The notes under the pieces were generated by a model. The model saw only the letters and a program-made list of their open reading frames with translations. It was not told where the DNA came from and did not search any database. Positions 1-9,269 of a stretch of 64,000 nucleotides of DNA are shown one piece after another. The first letter of the stretch is position 1, and every line of letters begins with the position of its first letter. This stretch comes from Acinetobacter pittii (lineage in GTDB: Bacteria > Pseudomonadota > Gammaproteobacteria > Pseudomonadales > Moraxellaceae), in NCBI RefSeq assembly GCF_034067285.1, contig NZ_CP139286.1:1488001-1552000 (forward strand). Direction: 5' to 3'. A program made the position numbers and the translations under genes.

Positions 1-896
1 TCAAGGTCAATTAAAAGCAACCCCACACTTGTTTGGGTGTCTTTTGAGTAGGTGAGGGTACGTTTAAGTTGAAATTTAAATGAGCGCCGATTACATAAAC
101 CAGTCAGCTCATCTCTCTCACTCATATTCCTGAGCTGGTTTTCTGCCAAATGTTGTTGGGTAACATTACGTGAGACACAAAGTATTTGTCCAATTTCACC
201 ATTTTCCCGATGAATCGGGGTAAGCATATTATCCCAATATTCAGGGTTTTGATTGGGTAAACAGCTCATCCCTGCAAATCGAGCAACCTTTCCTTGAAGA
301 GCTTTTTTTAAAGCAACGCGCCCACGCTTACGAATATGAGGTGGCAATAACTCAAGCCATTTCATTCCAAATTCTGTTTCGTCAACAGGGATACCTAAAG
401 CGAGGCATCCTGATTTATTCATATGAGAAACTGTGCCATCTACATTAAGTACTTTAATGCAATCCTCACTGATGTCTAACATTTGATTTTGTATTTCAAT
501 ATTCTTCTGCAAGTTTTGTTGTTCTTGGATATCATGATCAATATCTAAAAAGCTAACATACCATTCGTTAACTTGAGATGGGCCGTGATACTTAGATGCT
601 TGAATAGAGAGTTTGCACCATCTATATTGATTTCCAACTTGGAGAAGTCGACATTTTAATTCTATTCTTTTTTGAAGGCGAATTGCTTCGAGCCATCTAT
701 TTTTGACTTCATCTAAATCAGCAGGATATATAAAATCTAACCATTGCTCTGGCAATGGAGAAAAAGTATCCAACCAATATTCTGTACACTCTACATTGCA
801 ATATAATATCAAGCCATTTTCATCACTTACCCAAGTTGGTAGTGGAATTTGCTCAACAATAAAATGCTTTTGGGTAGTGTTCGACATTGAAGTCAT
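1..896 (-). CDS. PAS-PAS-GGDEF signalling protein (C-terminus cut by window edge)
   Basis: The reverse strand is open without a stop from an ATG at 896 to base 1, giving 298 codons of an incomplete protein. Residues about 10-125 and 130-245 look like two PAS sensor domains (WVSDENGLILYCN and CIKVLNVDGTVSHMNKS segments, each ending in a short linker helix). The third domain starts at about residue 252 with SERDELTGLCNRRSF, the usual N-terminal signature of a GGDEF diguanylate cyclase domain. The GGDEF active-site loop and any EAL domain lie outside the window, so cyclase versus phosphodiesterase activity cannot be judged. A weak AGG stands 6 bases before ATG 896; ATG 887 is an alternative start. 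Role inferred: cytoplasmic or membrane-associated c-di-GMP signalling. Confidence 0.85.
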   Translation of the reverse strand, partial: MTSMSNTTQKHFIVEQIPLPTWVSDENGLILYCNVECTEYWLDTFSPLPEQWLDFIYPADLDEVKNRWLEAIRLQKRIELKCRLLQVGNQYRWCKLSIQASKYHGPSQVNEWYVSFLDIDHDIQEQQNLQKNIEIQNQMLDISEDCIKVLNVDGTVSHMNKSGCLALGIPVDETEFGMKWLELLPPHIRKRGRVALKKALQGKVARFAGMSCLPNQNPEYWDNMLTPIHRENGEIGQILCVSRNVTQQHLAENQLRNMSERDELTGLCNRRSFKFQLKRTLTYSKDTQTSVGLLLIDL

Positions 897-1339
897 AACA
901 TGCCTAGAAAGATTGAGAGTTGATTAATCTATTTATTAGTGGGTATTGTAATCTTTCTGTAGTATCCAAAATAGTATAAATAAATTTTATGTGTATTTTT
1001 TTTGAACTAAAACTGGGTTGTTAAAATTATTATATACTCAATATTTAATTTATGTTTTTGTTATTTATTAGTTTTTAGCATTCTTGACTTTAAAAAAATA
1101 TTTATGATGATTTTTGTAAAAAACTTATTAAAACAGAAACTTATAACTGGCTTGATATAATTAGCTTAATACAAATAAACTTAACGATGAGAAGAAGAAA
1201 ACGGGAAAAATAAAAAATCTAGTAACTTAAATTTCCTTTAGATTATATAAATAAAGAAATCCTAAAGACAGTTTAAATAAATACAATAATCACTATTAAG
1301 TTTACAAAAGTAACATAAAATAAAGGCTTCTATTATCGT

Positions 1340-1423
1340 AAAATTCTTTTTGTCAAAAAGGATATATATTTCCTTTTTGTGCATTTTATAGCCTACATTT
1401 TCCCCAAGATGTAGGTTTTTTTT
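1340..1423 (+). ncRNA. Candidate small RNA: two tandem hairpins ending in a terminator
   Basis: A perfect 9-bp hairpin (CAAAAAGGA 1354-1362 with TCCTTTTTG 1371-1379) is followed at once by a stem CCTACAT/ATGTAGG (1392-1398 and 1409-1415), a C-rich 10-base loop and eight T residues (1416-1423). No coding gene on the plus strand lies upstream, so the terminator has no obvious client except an unannotated RNA. A TATTAT at 1331-1336 could be a -10 element, but I see no good -35. The 5' end is a guess. Confidence 0.35.
1392..1423 (+). terminator. Intrinsic terminator with C-rich loop
   Basis: Stem CCTACAT / ATGTAGG with loop TTTCCCCAAG, then eight T. It is oriented rightward, with no recognised gene upstream on that strand. 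The rest of the gene-free stretch 897-1479 is AT-rich and shows nothing else I can support. Confidence 0.7.
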
Positions 1424-1459
1424 ATACATAATTTTTAGAAATTCTAACTACTAAAAATA

Positions 1460-1482
1460 AAAAAAGCCAAAATGGCTTTTTA
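1460..1482. terminator. Bidirectional terminator
   Basis: AAAAAAGCC, a short AAAA loop, then GGCTTTTT, lying at the 3' end of the leftward gene at 1480-1695; its A and T tracts allow it to work in either direction. Confidence 0.6.
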
Positions 1483-1695
1483 CGCAGTTTCTGGTTTTTT
1501 TAACTGTTCTTGAATGTACAGGTTCATATAGTATTGTTCGATATAATCATCAGCATAGTTGTTTGCTAATGTTTTTGTCGCCACTTGCTCATGTTTTAAA
1601 TAGCAATTTGATTCAAGATCTTTTTCGAGTACCCACCATTCACGGTTAATACGACGTACTTGAAACTTGTCACTTTTGTATTTTCTTTTAGCCAT
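1480..1695 (-). CDS. Small conserved-type hypothetical protein (71 aa)
   Basis: Not recognised. It encodes a basic, soluble 71-residue protein (N-terminus MAKRKYKSDKFQVRR) with a WWVLEKD motif at about residues 20-26 and an amphipathic, Tyr-rich C-terminal helix (NNYADDYIEQYYMNLYIQEQ). There is no signal peptide or membrane segment. A terminator lies directly at its 3' end, which supports it being a real gene. It is monocistronic, separated from the MarR gene upstream by its own hairpin. No function can be assigned. Confidence 0.6.
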   Translation of the reverse strand: MAKRKYKSDKFQVRRINREWWVLEKDLESNCYLKHEQVATKTLANNYADDYIEQYYMNLYIQEQLKKPETA

Positions 1696-1834
1696 TTTTC
1701 CGGGGTTTGCTATTCAGTTATTGAAAGAGAATTTCTACTTGAGTTGCAAGCTCAAGTCAACAGATAGAAGGTTAATTGATTATTTTATGTAGGCTGCTAT
1801 ATCTCTCAATGGCTCAGACAAAATATTAAAATAA

Positions 1835-1859
1835 TTAAGCTCTCGTAAGGAGAGCTTAA
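1835..1859 (-). terminator. Hairpin downstream of the MarR gene
   Basis: Perfect 10-bp stem TTAAGCTCTC / GAGAGCTTAA with a 5-base loop, about 33 bases past the stop of the leftward marR-type gene. The U-tract on the minus strand is interrupted (TTATTTTAAT), so termination strength is uncertain. Confidence 0.5.
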
Positions 1860-1891
1860 ATTGTTATCTATAAGAGAGTTTTTATTTGGTT

Positions 1892-2356
1892 TTAACGAGA
1901 AAGGTTCTTTAAAAGTAATTTTAAACTTTCCATCATTTTTTCGAGTTGTAAAGGAGTAATACCTTCAAACGACTGCTCAAGTACTACACTGGTTAGATCA
2001 TTGATCTTGTTGATCATTTCAGTACCTTTTTCTGTAAGTACTACGCGGGTAATTCGGCCGTCAGACTGGCAGGAATATGTTTCAACCAGTCCTTCATCTT
2101 TTAATCGATAAACGATTTTTGTAGTAGTCGACATTTTTGAAATAATCATATCTGAAAGTTCAGAAACACTCGCATGGGGCTTGCTGCTTAAAGCCAACAT
2201 AATACGTCGACGTGAGTTATCTAAACCATATTTTTTTAAAGCATTATCAATGTTTTGTACATATTGAGCATGTACTTGAGTAATCCAATAATATGGAAAA
2301 TCTTCAAGAGTAAAAGATTCTGTTGTAGGTAAAAAACGCGCATACTTCTTTGTCAT
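1892..2356 (-). CDS. MarR-family transcriptional regulator
   Basis: This 154-residue protein has the length and layout of MarR repressors: an N-terminal helix (PYYWITQVHAQYVQNIDNAL), a winged helix-turn-helix at about residues 50-105 (SRRRIMLALSSKPHASVSELSD, then KMSTTTKIVYRLKDEGLVE), the wing with the conserved DGR (SDGRITRVVLTEKG), and a C-terminal dimerisation helix. MarR proteins act as dimers on palindromic operators and respond to small aromatic ligands; the ligand here is unknown. No adjacent divergent operon identifies its target. The gene is preceded by more than 600 bases of non-coding DNA. Confidence 0.85.
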   Translation of the reverse strand: MTKKYARFLPTTESFTLEDFPYYWITQVHAQYVQNIDNALKKYGLDNSRRRIMLALSSKPHASVSELSDMIISKMSTTTKIVYRLKDEGLVETYSCQSDGRITRVVLTEKGTEMINKINDLTSVVLEQSFEGITPLQLEKMMESLKLLLKNLSR

Positions 2357-2556
2357 TGACTTTTCCCCATACCTTGGTGGATCGCATTCCTGGTGAACTA
2401 TCTTTAATAGTTGAAAAATATAGTTTCATCAAGCAAGTTATAGCAGGACTTTACTTGATGAGCAAAAGTTATATAGCTTCAGTTGATAATGGCCTTGAAT
2501 ATTCCTTATCTTTATAGAGCATTACTATATCTTTGCACGAACTTAAAAATATTCTT

Positions 2557-2671
2557 CCTCTATAATCAAAGAGTATTGAAAATTAATACTGCTTAACAAA
2601 GCAGTCCCAAAAGCTCTTTGAATCGATATATAAGTTTGCATCTAAGCTTGCTTGATCGTTAAATGAACGAT
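2557..2671. other. Structured non-coding stretch with several inverted repeats
   Basis: Within the gene-free region 2357-3086 a TATAAT (2561-2566) is followed by CAAAGAG (2567-2573) that pairs with CTCTTTG (2614-2620). These enclose ACTGCTT/AAGCAGT (2588-2594, 2599-2605). A third stem, ATCGTT/AACGAT, lies at 2655-2660 and 2666-2671. This may be a structured leader, a small RNA or a remnant of an element; no terminator or convincing -35 was found. The remainder of the region is featureless and AT-rich. Confidence 0.3.
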
Positions 2672-3086
2672 ATTGCTTGCAACCGCATCGTAGAAAAAAA
2701 ATTATGATTTGACCGTGGCATTGAACGAGAAAGTTTTTGTCTCTAAAGTCATAATTATGAAAAATTAAGATATTTAAATAATAAATATCTTTATATATCA
2801 GTGTTTTGATTTATTTTTATATTCATAAAATTTACCATAAATTTAACATGAAACATCTATTATTTAGTAAATTAAAATTATTTTTTATTATAAGCTATTG
2901 AATTTTATTAGTAATTTATATATTAGCTCTTAAATCATAAATTATGATAGAGAGTGAATTTTGTCTATAAATTATATTGTACTAAATGTTTAATTGTTAA
3001 TCTGATGAATTGTATTTTAATTGTTATTTTTTGTTTCGTTTATTATAGTGCGTATTCCAATAAATATTGATAAATCTTTTGGCTTA

Positions 3087-3593
3087 ATGATGAAAAAAAT
3101 CCTACTTACTTCGTTGATTGCTTTAACTTTGGGAATTAATGGTTGTGCAACTATTGTTTCTGGTTCTTCCCAAACACTTACTTTCACTAGTGTTCCAGAA
3201 TCTGCAACAATTGAAATTAAAAATCGTAAAGGAATAAAAATCCATACAGGACAAACCCCAGCAACAGTAAGTTTGAAAAAAGGAGCAGGTTATTTCAAAC
3301 CAGAAAGCTATCAGGTCACTTTTAGTAAAGCAGGTTATCAAAGCAAGACTGTAGAAGTTACTGGAACATTGAGTGGGTGGTATTTTGGTAATATTCTTTT
3401 TGGCGGGTTAATTGGTATTTTAATTGTAGATCCTGCGACAGGTGCAATGTTTAAATTAGCTCCTAAGGATGTGAATGCGGTTTTAGAATCTCAGAATTTA
3501 TCTACTAAATCGCAAAACCAACCAACTTTAACTGTAATGTTGGCAGAGGAAGTGCCAGCACAAATTATGGCAAGAGCTATTCAGATTAAATGA
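3087..3593 (+). CDS. Putative lipoprotein with PEGA-like domain
   Basis: From ATG 3087 the 168-residue product starts MMKKILLTSLIALTLGINGC, a signal peptide with a lipoprotein-type Cys. The open frame extends 22 codons further upstream, but those codons put a non-signal sequence ahead of the lipobox, so I prefer the internal start. After the Cys comes ATIVSGSSQTLTFTSVPESATIEI and TGQTPATVSLKK, resembling PEGA-type beta-domains, then a hydrophobic Gly-rich segment (GNILFGGLIGILIVDPATGAMFKL). That pattern is common in small envelope lipoproteins of unknown function. The ribosome site is weak. A strong bidirectional terminator follows it. Confidence 0.7.
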   Translation: MMKKILLTSLIALTLGINGCATIVSGSSQTLTFTSVPESATIEIKNRKGIKIHTGQTPATVSLKKGAGYFKPESYQVTFSKAGYQSKTVEVTGTLSGWYFGNILFGGLIGILIVDPATGAMFKLAPKDVNAVLESQNLSTKSQNQPTLTVMLAEEVPAQIMARAIQIK

Positions 3594-3667
3594 GTTAAGT
3601 CTTAGACAATTAACTATTAAGTAGTTTTTAATTTAAATTTTTATGAGATCTGGCATATATAATTTAT

Positions 3668-3699
3668 AAAAAAGGGAGAATATAAATTCTCCCTTTTTT
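3668..3699. terminator. Bidirectional terminator between the lipoprotein gene and fruA
   Basis: Stem AAAAGGGAGAA / TTCTCCCTTTT with a 6-base loop and A/T tracts on both sides, between two convergent genes. Confidence 0.85.
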
Positions 3700-3700
3700 A

Positions 3701-5419
3701 TTATGAAATAGCCACGGGCTTTTCTTCTAACTTTTTCTTAACAATCGCATAGCTTATTCCTGTAACGATACTACCCGCAGCAATTGCAGCAAGATATAAC
3801 CAAGCATGATTAATTGCATTCGGAATTAAAAGAACAAATACACCGCCGTGAGGAGTAACCAATTCGCAATGGAAAAGGGCAACAAGTGCTCCAGTTACTG
3901 CTCCACCTAAAATACACGTCGGGATTACACGCATTGGGTCTTTTGCTGCAAATGGAATAGCACCTTCAGAAATAAAACATAAACCTAATACGAAAGCGGC
4001 TTTTCCAGCATCTCGCTCTCCTGTACTAAATTTACTTTTAGCAATGAAAGTTGCAATTGCCATACCAATAGCAGGAACCATACCGCCAGCCATCGTAGCT
4101 GCCATGGGCATATACGTGTTTGTTGTCAGTAAGCCGACAGTAAAAGCGTAGGCTGCTTTATTGATTGGACCACCCAAATCAATACACATCATGCTTGCTA
4201 ATATAATTCCCATTAACACGGCATTTGTTGTACCCATGTTGTTTAGGAAGTCTTTCATTAGCTCAAAAATATGTGCTACTGGCTGACCCACCACGTAAAA
4301 CATGATAAGGCCAACGAATAATGTACCCAATAGGGGAATAATTAAAATAGGTTTAAGTGCTTCTAAACTTGTAGGAAGTTTAAGTTTTTTTGCAATAAAA
4401 AGCGCGATGTAGCCAGCAAGAAAACCTGAGACAATGCCACCTAAAAAGCCTGCTTGCAGCTGAGAAGCGAGTAAGCCCCCAATTAAACCAGGTGCAAGAC
4501 CAGGACGATCAGCAATCGAGTAAGCGATATAACCAGATAGCATTGGAACCATAAGCATAAATGCAGCGGCCCCAATTTGTTTTAATATAGCTGGTAAGCT
4601 GCCTGCTTGTTCAGCGGCATTAAGGCCAAAGCATAAAGAGAGAGCAATTAAAAGGCCTCCAGCTACCACCATAGGTAACATATAAGAAACACCTGTTAAG
4701 AGATGTTTATATACGCCAACTTTTTCGGTTTTATCTTTGTTTTCTGCAGATGTTTGCTGCTTACCTTGTTCTAAAACTTGTGCATTGCTAATAGCTTCAG
4801 CAAAGGCTTTATCTGTTTGCTTTAGAGCAAAGCCTGTTCCGCATCGATAAACGCGCTTACCTACAAAACGATCTGTATTAACTTCAATGTCAGTCGCAAG
4901 AATGACAATGTCTGCTTCAGCAATAGCTTGAGGTGACAAGATATTCTTTGCACCCACAGAACCTTGAGTTTCTACTTCAATGTCATAACCCAGTTTTTCT
5001 GCACCTTGTTGTAAAGCTTCAGCAGCCATAAAAGTGTGTGCAACCCCCGTAGGGCAGGCGGTGATTGCAACAAATTTTTTAGCGGTAGTTAATGCTAGGC
5101 TATTATCATTTTGCCAGTCTTGGGCAAACTTAAAATTGTCTAATGCTATTTGCAACGCTGTGTGAGCATCATTTTTGATCTCTTCAATGCTAATGAAAGA
5201 TAAAGAATGTGTACCAAAAATATGAAGATCTTTCGGCCGTTGACCAATCACGATGACTTGGTCAAAGCTTTCATTCGGATCAAATTCGTTGATCGTGGTA
5301 ATGCTATTCTCATAACCTTGTTGGGATGCAACTTGTGCAAGTTTACGAGCTAAAATCAAAGCATTGACTTGCTGTTGCGGACTATTAATGACAAATAATA
5401 AATGTTTAGCAGTTGGCAT
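3701..5419 (-). CDS. fruA: PTS fructose transporter subunit EIIBC
   Basis: This is the inner-membrane fructose permease of the phosphotransferase system, which takes up fructose and releases fructose 1-phosphate inside. The N-terminal ~100 residues are a degenerate EIIB-like domain. The active EIIB domain follows, with FVAITACPTGVAHTFMAAEAL carrying the phosphorylated Cys (about residue 122 from the chosen start). From about residue 230 on, a multi-spanning EIIC domain contains the SEGAIPFAA motif near the C-terminus. The frame could begin at GTG 5428, but ATG 5419 has a GAG at a suitable distance. It overlaps the end of fruK by 14 bases, indicating translational coupling as last gene of fruB-fruK-fruA. 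Confidence 0.95.
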   Translation of the reverse strand: MPTAKHLLFVINSPQQQVNALILARKLAQVASQQGYENSITTINEFDPNESFDQVIVIGQRPKDLHIFGTHSLSFISIEEIKNDAHTALQIALDNFKFAQDWQNDNSLALTTAKKFVAITACPTGVAHTFMAAEALQQGAEKLGYDIEVETQGSVGAKNILSPQAIAEADIVILATDIEVNTDRFVGKRVYRCGTGFALKQTDKAFAEAISNAQVLEQGKQQTSAENKDKTEKVGVYKHLLTGVSYMLPMVVAGGLLIALSLCFGLNAAEQAGSLPAILKQIGAAAFMLMVPMLSGYIAYSIADRPGLAPGLIGGLLASQLQAGFLGGIVSGFLAGYIALFIAKKLKLPTSLEALKPILIIPLLGTLFVGLIMFYVVGQPVAHIFELMKDFLNNMGTTNAVLMGIILASMMCIDLGGPINKAAYAFTVGLLTTNTYMPMAATMAGGMVPAIGMAIATFIAKSKFSTGERDAGKAAFVLGLCFISEGAIPFAAKDPMRVIPTCILGGAVTGALVALFHCELVTPHGGVFVLLIPNAINHAWLYLAAIAAGSIVTGISYAIVKKKLEEKPVAIS

Positions 5420-6353
5420 CAGATTCACTCAATGAATTGATTGTAGTTTGGGCTTTTAATTGGTTTAGCTTTTCAGCATTAGGAATGCGAAAACCTATTT
5501 GTGTTACAGCATGGCTCGCAATTGCTGTGGCTGTTTTTAATGTTTCTTCGGCAGAGAAACCATTGATTAAACCATGGATCATTCCTGCTAAAAGAGAGTC
5601 ACCTGCACCAACGGTACTTTTAACGATCACTTTAGGAGCTTTGGCATGAAGTGGGTGACTGTCATGTAACCAGTTTACACCGTCTTCACCCATCGAAATG
5701 ACGACATGCTCAATTTTAGCTAAGTTTTCAAAAAGCTTTTTTTGTTCAGAATACGTCGCGGCAGGAAGCTGATAACTTTCAACTAACTCATCTGTATTTG
5801 GTTTAATCATCCATGGTTGGCATTCGATTGCAGCGACCAATGCTTTACCACTTGTATCAAGTGCAACTTTTTTGCCTTGCCCTTGAATGAATTTAATAAG
5901 TTGTTGTAGCTCATCAACATTAAAACCTTGCGGGAGACTCCCTGCAATAGCAACCACATCGATCTGGGGTAAAATCATTTCGATTTTTTGAAAGAGATTT
6001 TTCTTATCTAGTTCGGATACTAAGAAACCTTTTCCATTTAAATCAGTCATCCTTCCGGAATGTTCAGCAATTTTTATATTTTGGCGAGTTTCACCTTCAA
6101 TATAAATAAACTCTGGTTGGAATTGAGCTTTTTTAAAATGCTCATCAAAAATCTGTTTGTTAGTTGTGCCTAAAAAACCAGAAACAATAACCTCATGCCC
6201 CAAATCTTTTAAAACTTGTGCAATATTTAAGCCTTTGCCTGCTGCATGTATTTCTACAGATTCTTGACGATTCACTTGACCTATCTGTAACTCATTGAGT
6301 TGTATAGTCATATCAATTGCAGGATTTAAAGTAATTGTTAAAACTTTAGCCAT
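5406..6353 (-). CDS. fruK: 1-phosphofructokinase
   Basis: The PfkB/ribokinase-fold enzyme phosphorylates fructose 1-phosphate to fructose 1,6-bisphosphate, the step after PTS uptake. Seen: LNPAIDMTIQL at the N-terminus, AAGKGLNIAQVL (substrate loop), KPNTDE, and the C-terminal STVGAGDSLLAGM signature whose Asp is the catalytic base. An AGGA lies 6 bases before ATG 6353 but directly touches ATG 6359, so the third codon of the longer frame is the better start (315 aa). It sits between fruB (15 bases upstream) and fruA (overlapping), so all three are co-transcribed. Confidence 0.95.
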   Translation of the reverse strand: MAKVLTITLNPAIDMTIQLNELQIGQVNRQESVEIHAAGKGLNIAQVLKDLGHEVIVSGFLGTTNKQIFDEHFKKAQFQPEFIYIEGETRQNIKIAEHSGRMTDLNGKGFLVSELDKKNLFQKIEMILPQIDVVAIAGSLPQGFNVDELQQLIKFIQGQGKKVALDTSGKALVAAIECQPWMIKPNTDELVESYQLPAATYSEQKKLFENLAKIEHVVISMGEDGVNWLHDSHPLHAKAPKVIVKSTVGAGDSLLAGMIHGLINGFSAEETLKTATAIASHAVTQIGFRIPNAEKLNQLKAQTTINSLSESDANC

Positions 6354-6368
6354 TACCATTCCTAATCT

Positions 6369-9221
6369 TTACATTTCTTGTTCGGATAACTGACGTACAG
6401 CAGGGGCGCTATCACATTCTAGTGCACGCTTTGCAAGCAACTGAGCTTTGCTGTAGTTGAGTGTACGAATTTGAGCTTTAACCAAAGGAATACTATTCGG
6501 TGACATACTAAGCTCATCTACACCTAAACCCATAAGGATCGGTACAGCTTTTGGATCAGCAGCGAGTTCACCGCATATGCCCACCCATTTGCCATGTTTG
6601 TGGGCAGCTTTTACAGTTTGATCAATCAATTGCAAAATACTTGGGTGTAGGCCATCTGCTTCAGCCGAGAGGATAGGGTGTCCACGGTCAATGGCTAAAG
6701 TATATTGAGTTAAGTCATTTGTTCCTATGCTAAAGAAATCCACTTCTTGAGCAAGGATAGGTGCAAGTAAAGCAGCTGAAGGAACTTCTATCATGATACC
6801 AACTTGTAAGTCGGTACACGGATATATTGCTTTTACTTCGTCAAGAATGGCTTTCGCTGCACGCCATTCTTCTACACGGCCAATCATTGGAAACATGATT
6901 CTTAAAGGGCGATCATCGGCAGCCTTAAGCAAAGCAATAAGTTGTTGACGCAACAGTTCTGGCTGTCTCAGAGTTAAGCGGATGCCTCTTAATCCTAAAA
7001 ATGGATTTTCTTCTTCAGCAATTGGAAGGTAAGGGAGTGGTTTGTCACCACCTACATCTAGAGTACGTACTACGAGTGGTCGGCCTGCAAGAGCATCTAA
7101 AACAATACGATAGTCTGCTTCTTGGGTAGCTTCACTAGGGGCGCTACTATGCGCCATAAAAACAAGCTCTGTTCTCAGTAGGCCAATTGCTTCAGCACCA
7201 CACTCGACTGCATGGGCTGTCGCTTGAACTTTTCCTAAATTGGCAGCAATCTCGATTTGATGCTGATCTAGAGTAATTGCAGGTTCTTGACTGTGACGTT
7301 CAGCCTCTTCACGAATTTTTTTCTGATGCTCGCGTTCTTGTTTTGCTTGTTCGATTTGCTGAGTATTAGGATTTAAGATAAAGGTTCCTGTATCTCCATT
7401 AATTAAAAGAGAACTTTTTTGCTCAATATCTAGTACTTGCTCACCAGCGCCGACAATTGCAGGAATACCTAAAGCACGAGCAACAATAGCACTATGCGCA
7501 CTTGCACCACCTACGGCTGTCAAAATACCTGCAACTCGATCTTTATTAAGGCGGGCCACATCACTTGGCCCCACATCATACATAATTAAAATATAAGGCT
7601 CTTTAGGCTCTTCAATGATAACTTCACCACAAAGTTGAGCCAAAACCCGATCGCCAATATCTCGTAAGTCTGCAGCCCGCTCAGCCAATAAGCGATCTGG
7701 TAAAGCTGCTTGCTCTTTGGCTGCTGCTTCAATATGTTCATGCCAAGCAGCAGGAGCAGAAAGGTTTAAGTTAATTTTTTGATAAACACCATTAATAAGA
7801 TCTGGATCGTCAAGCATTTCTAAATGTGCTTGGAAGATCTGCTTAATTTCAGCCACTTCAGATTTTGCAATAACTTGGTGAATGTTGTTTTTAACTGCGT
7901 GAAGGGCAATATCAAGATTTTCTTTTTCTACTTTGACGCTCAAACCCATACGTTCATATTGATAAACCTTAGGTTTAATGACATGAACAGGACCAAAAGC
8001 TAAACCACTTGAAGCGGCAATGCCCGTATTTGAACTAAGTAGTTTTGATGGAGCTTTAATTTTATTTGATGGCTCTATTTTTATATCGGAAGATTGTATA
8101 GGTTCGACTTCTTCACCTAAACCTTGTTGCACTGCTTGAATAACTTTATCTAAACCTTCGACTGCATCTGTTTCTGGTTCGGCTATAAAACGTAGAGTTT
8201 GTCCACGTTTACATCCTAAAGCCAAGAGGCGTGTCAAACTTTTAGCAGAAACAAAATTCCCTTCATCTACTGCGACCTGAATATCACCTTGAAAACTTTT
8301 TGTTAAGTTCACCAAATGAGTGGCTGGTCGTGCATGTAATCCATGTGCATTAGCGAGTACAACAGAACGATGAGGCCAATCTGGAATAACATCTGCCCCA
8401 ATGATTTTGGCAATTTCATTTGGCGCTTGTGTTTGATCTAATTGTGCAACTTGCTCTGGATTAAACAGAATATCAATTAGCCGATTAAATCTCTGGCTAT
8501 CTAATTGCTCATTGGCAGCAATACATACGAGTGTATTTAACTTTTTTCCACCTAGCTGTAATGCATGGCGAGGCTTTACGATACTGATTGCTGGTTGTTG
8601 AACGAATTTGGTACTTGAAATAGACCAGATCTGATCTTGTAGTTGAATAACTTGATCTGGATTAAGCGAACTTAGAAAACCACATTTTACAAAATTGTGT
8701 TTTTTTAGAATTTGAGATGCTGACCAAAACAAATCTTCAATATCTTGAGATTCAATTTCAGTTTGAATTAAATTTTCATGTAAATTTAAAGATAACGGCT
8801 GAGCTTGTAATATTTCAATAATTTGCTCAGGTTGTTTTGCATTTTTTACCTGTTCACTTACATCATGCATTAAAGCTCGGGTTAATATTTGTAGGACTTG
8901 TAAGTGTTCATCTGATTTTGCTGCAATAACAACAGCTAAATAAACTCTGTTTTCACCATCCCATATTATTCCTTCGGGGAAGTGAGCTAAACGGATACCT
9001 GTTTCCAAAATACATTCACGAGATTGGGGAGTACCGTGGGGAATAGCTATGCCTTGACCTAAATAGGTTGCGCTTTGCTCTTCACGATTAATGAGTCCTG
9101 TAATATAGTCAGGTGTGACTAACCCATCTTTCTCCAATATATCTACTAGACACTGTAATGCATGTGTTTTATCAACAGCATGTTGATTCATATGAATATG
9201 TCGAGGCTCTAGTGCTAGCAT
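6369..9221 (-). CDS. fruB: Fused PTS protein EIIA(Fru)-HPr-EI
   Basis: A 950-residue fusion supplies all soluble phosphocarriers for fructose uptake. The EIIA domain (about 1-145) contains GIAIPHGTP with phospho-His62. HPr (about 283-370) contains NAHGLHARPATHL with His296. Enzyme I (about 397-950) contains GGASAHSAIVARALG with His576, the PEP-binding DFFSIGTNDLTQY and GICGELAADP. It accepts phosphate from PEP and passes it to FruA, so fructose transport here need not rely on separate ptsH and ptsI. A good AAGGA lies 5 bases before the ATG. First gene of the fru operon. Confidence 0.95.
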   Translation of the reverse strand: MLALEPRHIHMNQHAVDKTHALQCLVDILEKDGLVTPDYITGLINREEQSATYLGQGIAIPHGTPQSRECILETGIRLAHFPEGIIWDGENRVYLAVVIAAKSDEHLQVLQILTRALMHDVSEQVKNAKQPEQIIEILQAQPLSLNLHENLIQTEIESQDIEDLFWSASQILKKHNFVKCGFLSSLNPDQVIQLQDQIWSISSTKFVQQPAISIVKPRHALQLGGKKLNTLVCIAANEQLDSQRFNRLIDILFNPEQVAQLDQTQAPNEIAKIIGADVIPDWPHRSVVLANAHGLHARPATHLVNLTKSFQGDIQVAVDEGNFVSAKSLTRLLALGCKRGQTLRFIAEPETDAVEGLDKVIQAVQQGLGEEVEPIQSSDIKIEPSNKIKAPSKLLSSNTGIAASSGLAFGPVHVIKPKVYQYERMGLSVKVEKENLDIALHAVKNNIHQVIAKSEVAEIKQIFQAHLEMLDDPDLINGVYQKINLNLSAPAAWHEHIEAAAKEQAALPDRLLAERAADLRDIGDRVLAQLCGEVIIEEPKEPYILIMYDVGPSDVARLNKDRVAGILTAVGGASAHSAIVARALGIPAIVGAGEQVLDIEQKSSLLINGDTGTFILNPNTQQIEQAKQEREHQKKIREEAERHSQEPAITLDQHQIEIAANLGKVQATAHAVECGAEAIGLLRTELVFMAHSSAPSEATQEADYRIVLDALAGRPLVVRTLDVGGDKPLPYLPIAEEENPFLGLRGIRLTLRQPELLRQQLIALLKAADDRPLRIMFPMIGRVEEWRAAKAILDEVKAIYPCTDLQVGIMIEVPSAALLAPILAQEVDFFSIGTNDLTQYTLAIDRGHPILSAEADGLHPSILQLIDQTVKAAHKHGKWVGICGELAADPKAVPILMGLGVDELSMSPNSIPLVKAQIRTLNYSKAQLLAKRALECDSAPAVRQLSEQEM

Positions 9222-9269
9222 ATTTATCCTTGAACAATATCTTTAGGTTTAGCTAAAACAGAAAAAAAG

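Noticed and set aside
703..927. Plus-strand 74-codon open frame
   Set aside because: It lies antisense to the PAS/GGDEF gene, whose minus-strand frame is continuous and has clear domain motifs.
2588..2605. ACTGCTT/AAGCAGT considered as an insertion-sequence terminal repeat
   Set aside because: No partner inverted repeat, target duplication or transposase in the neighbourhood.
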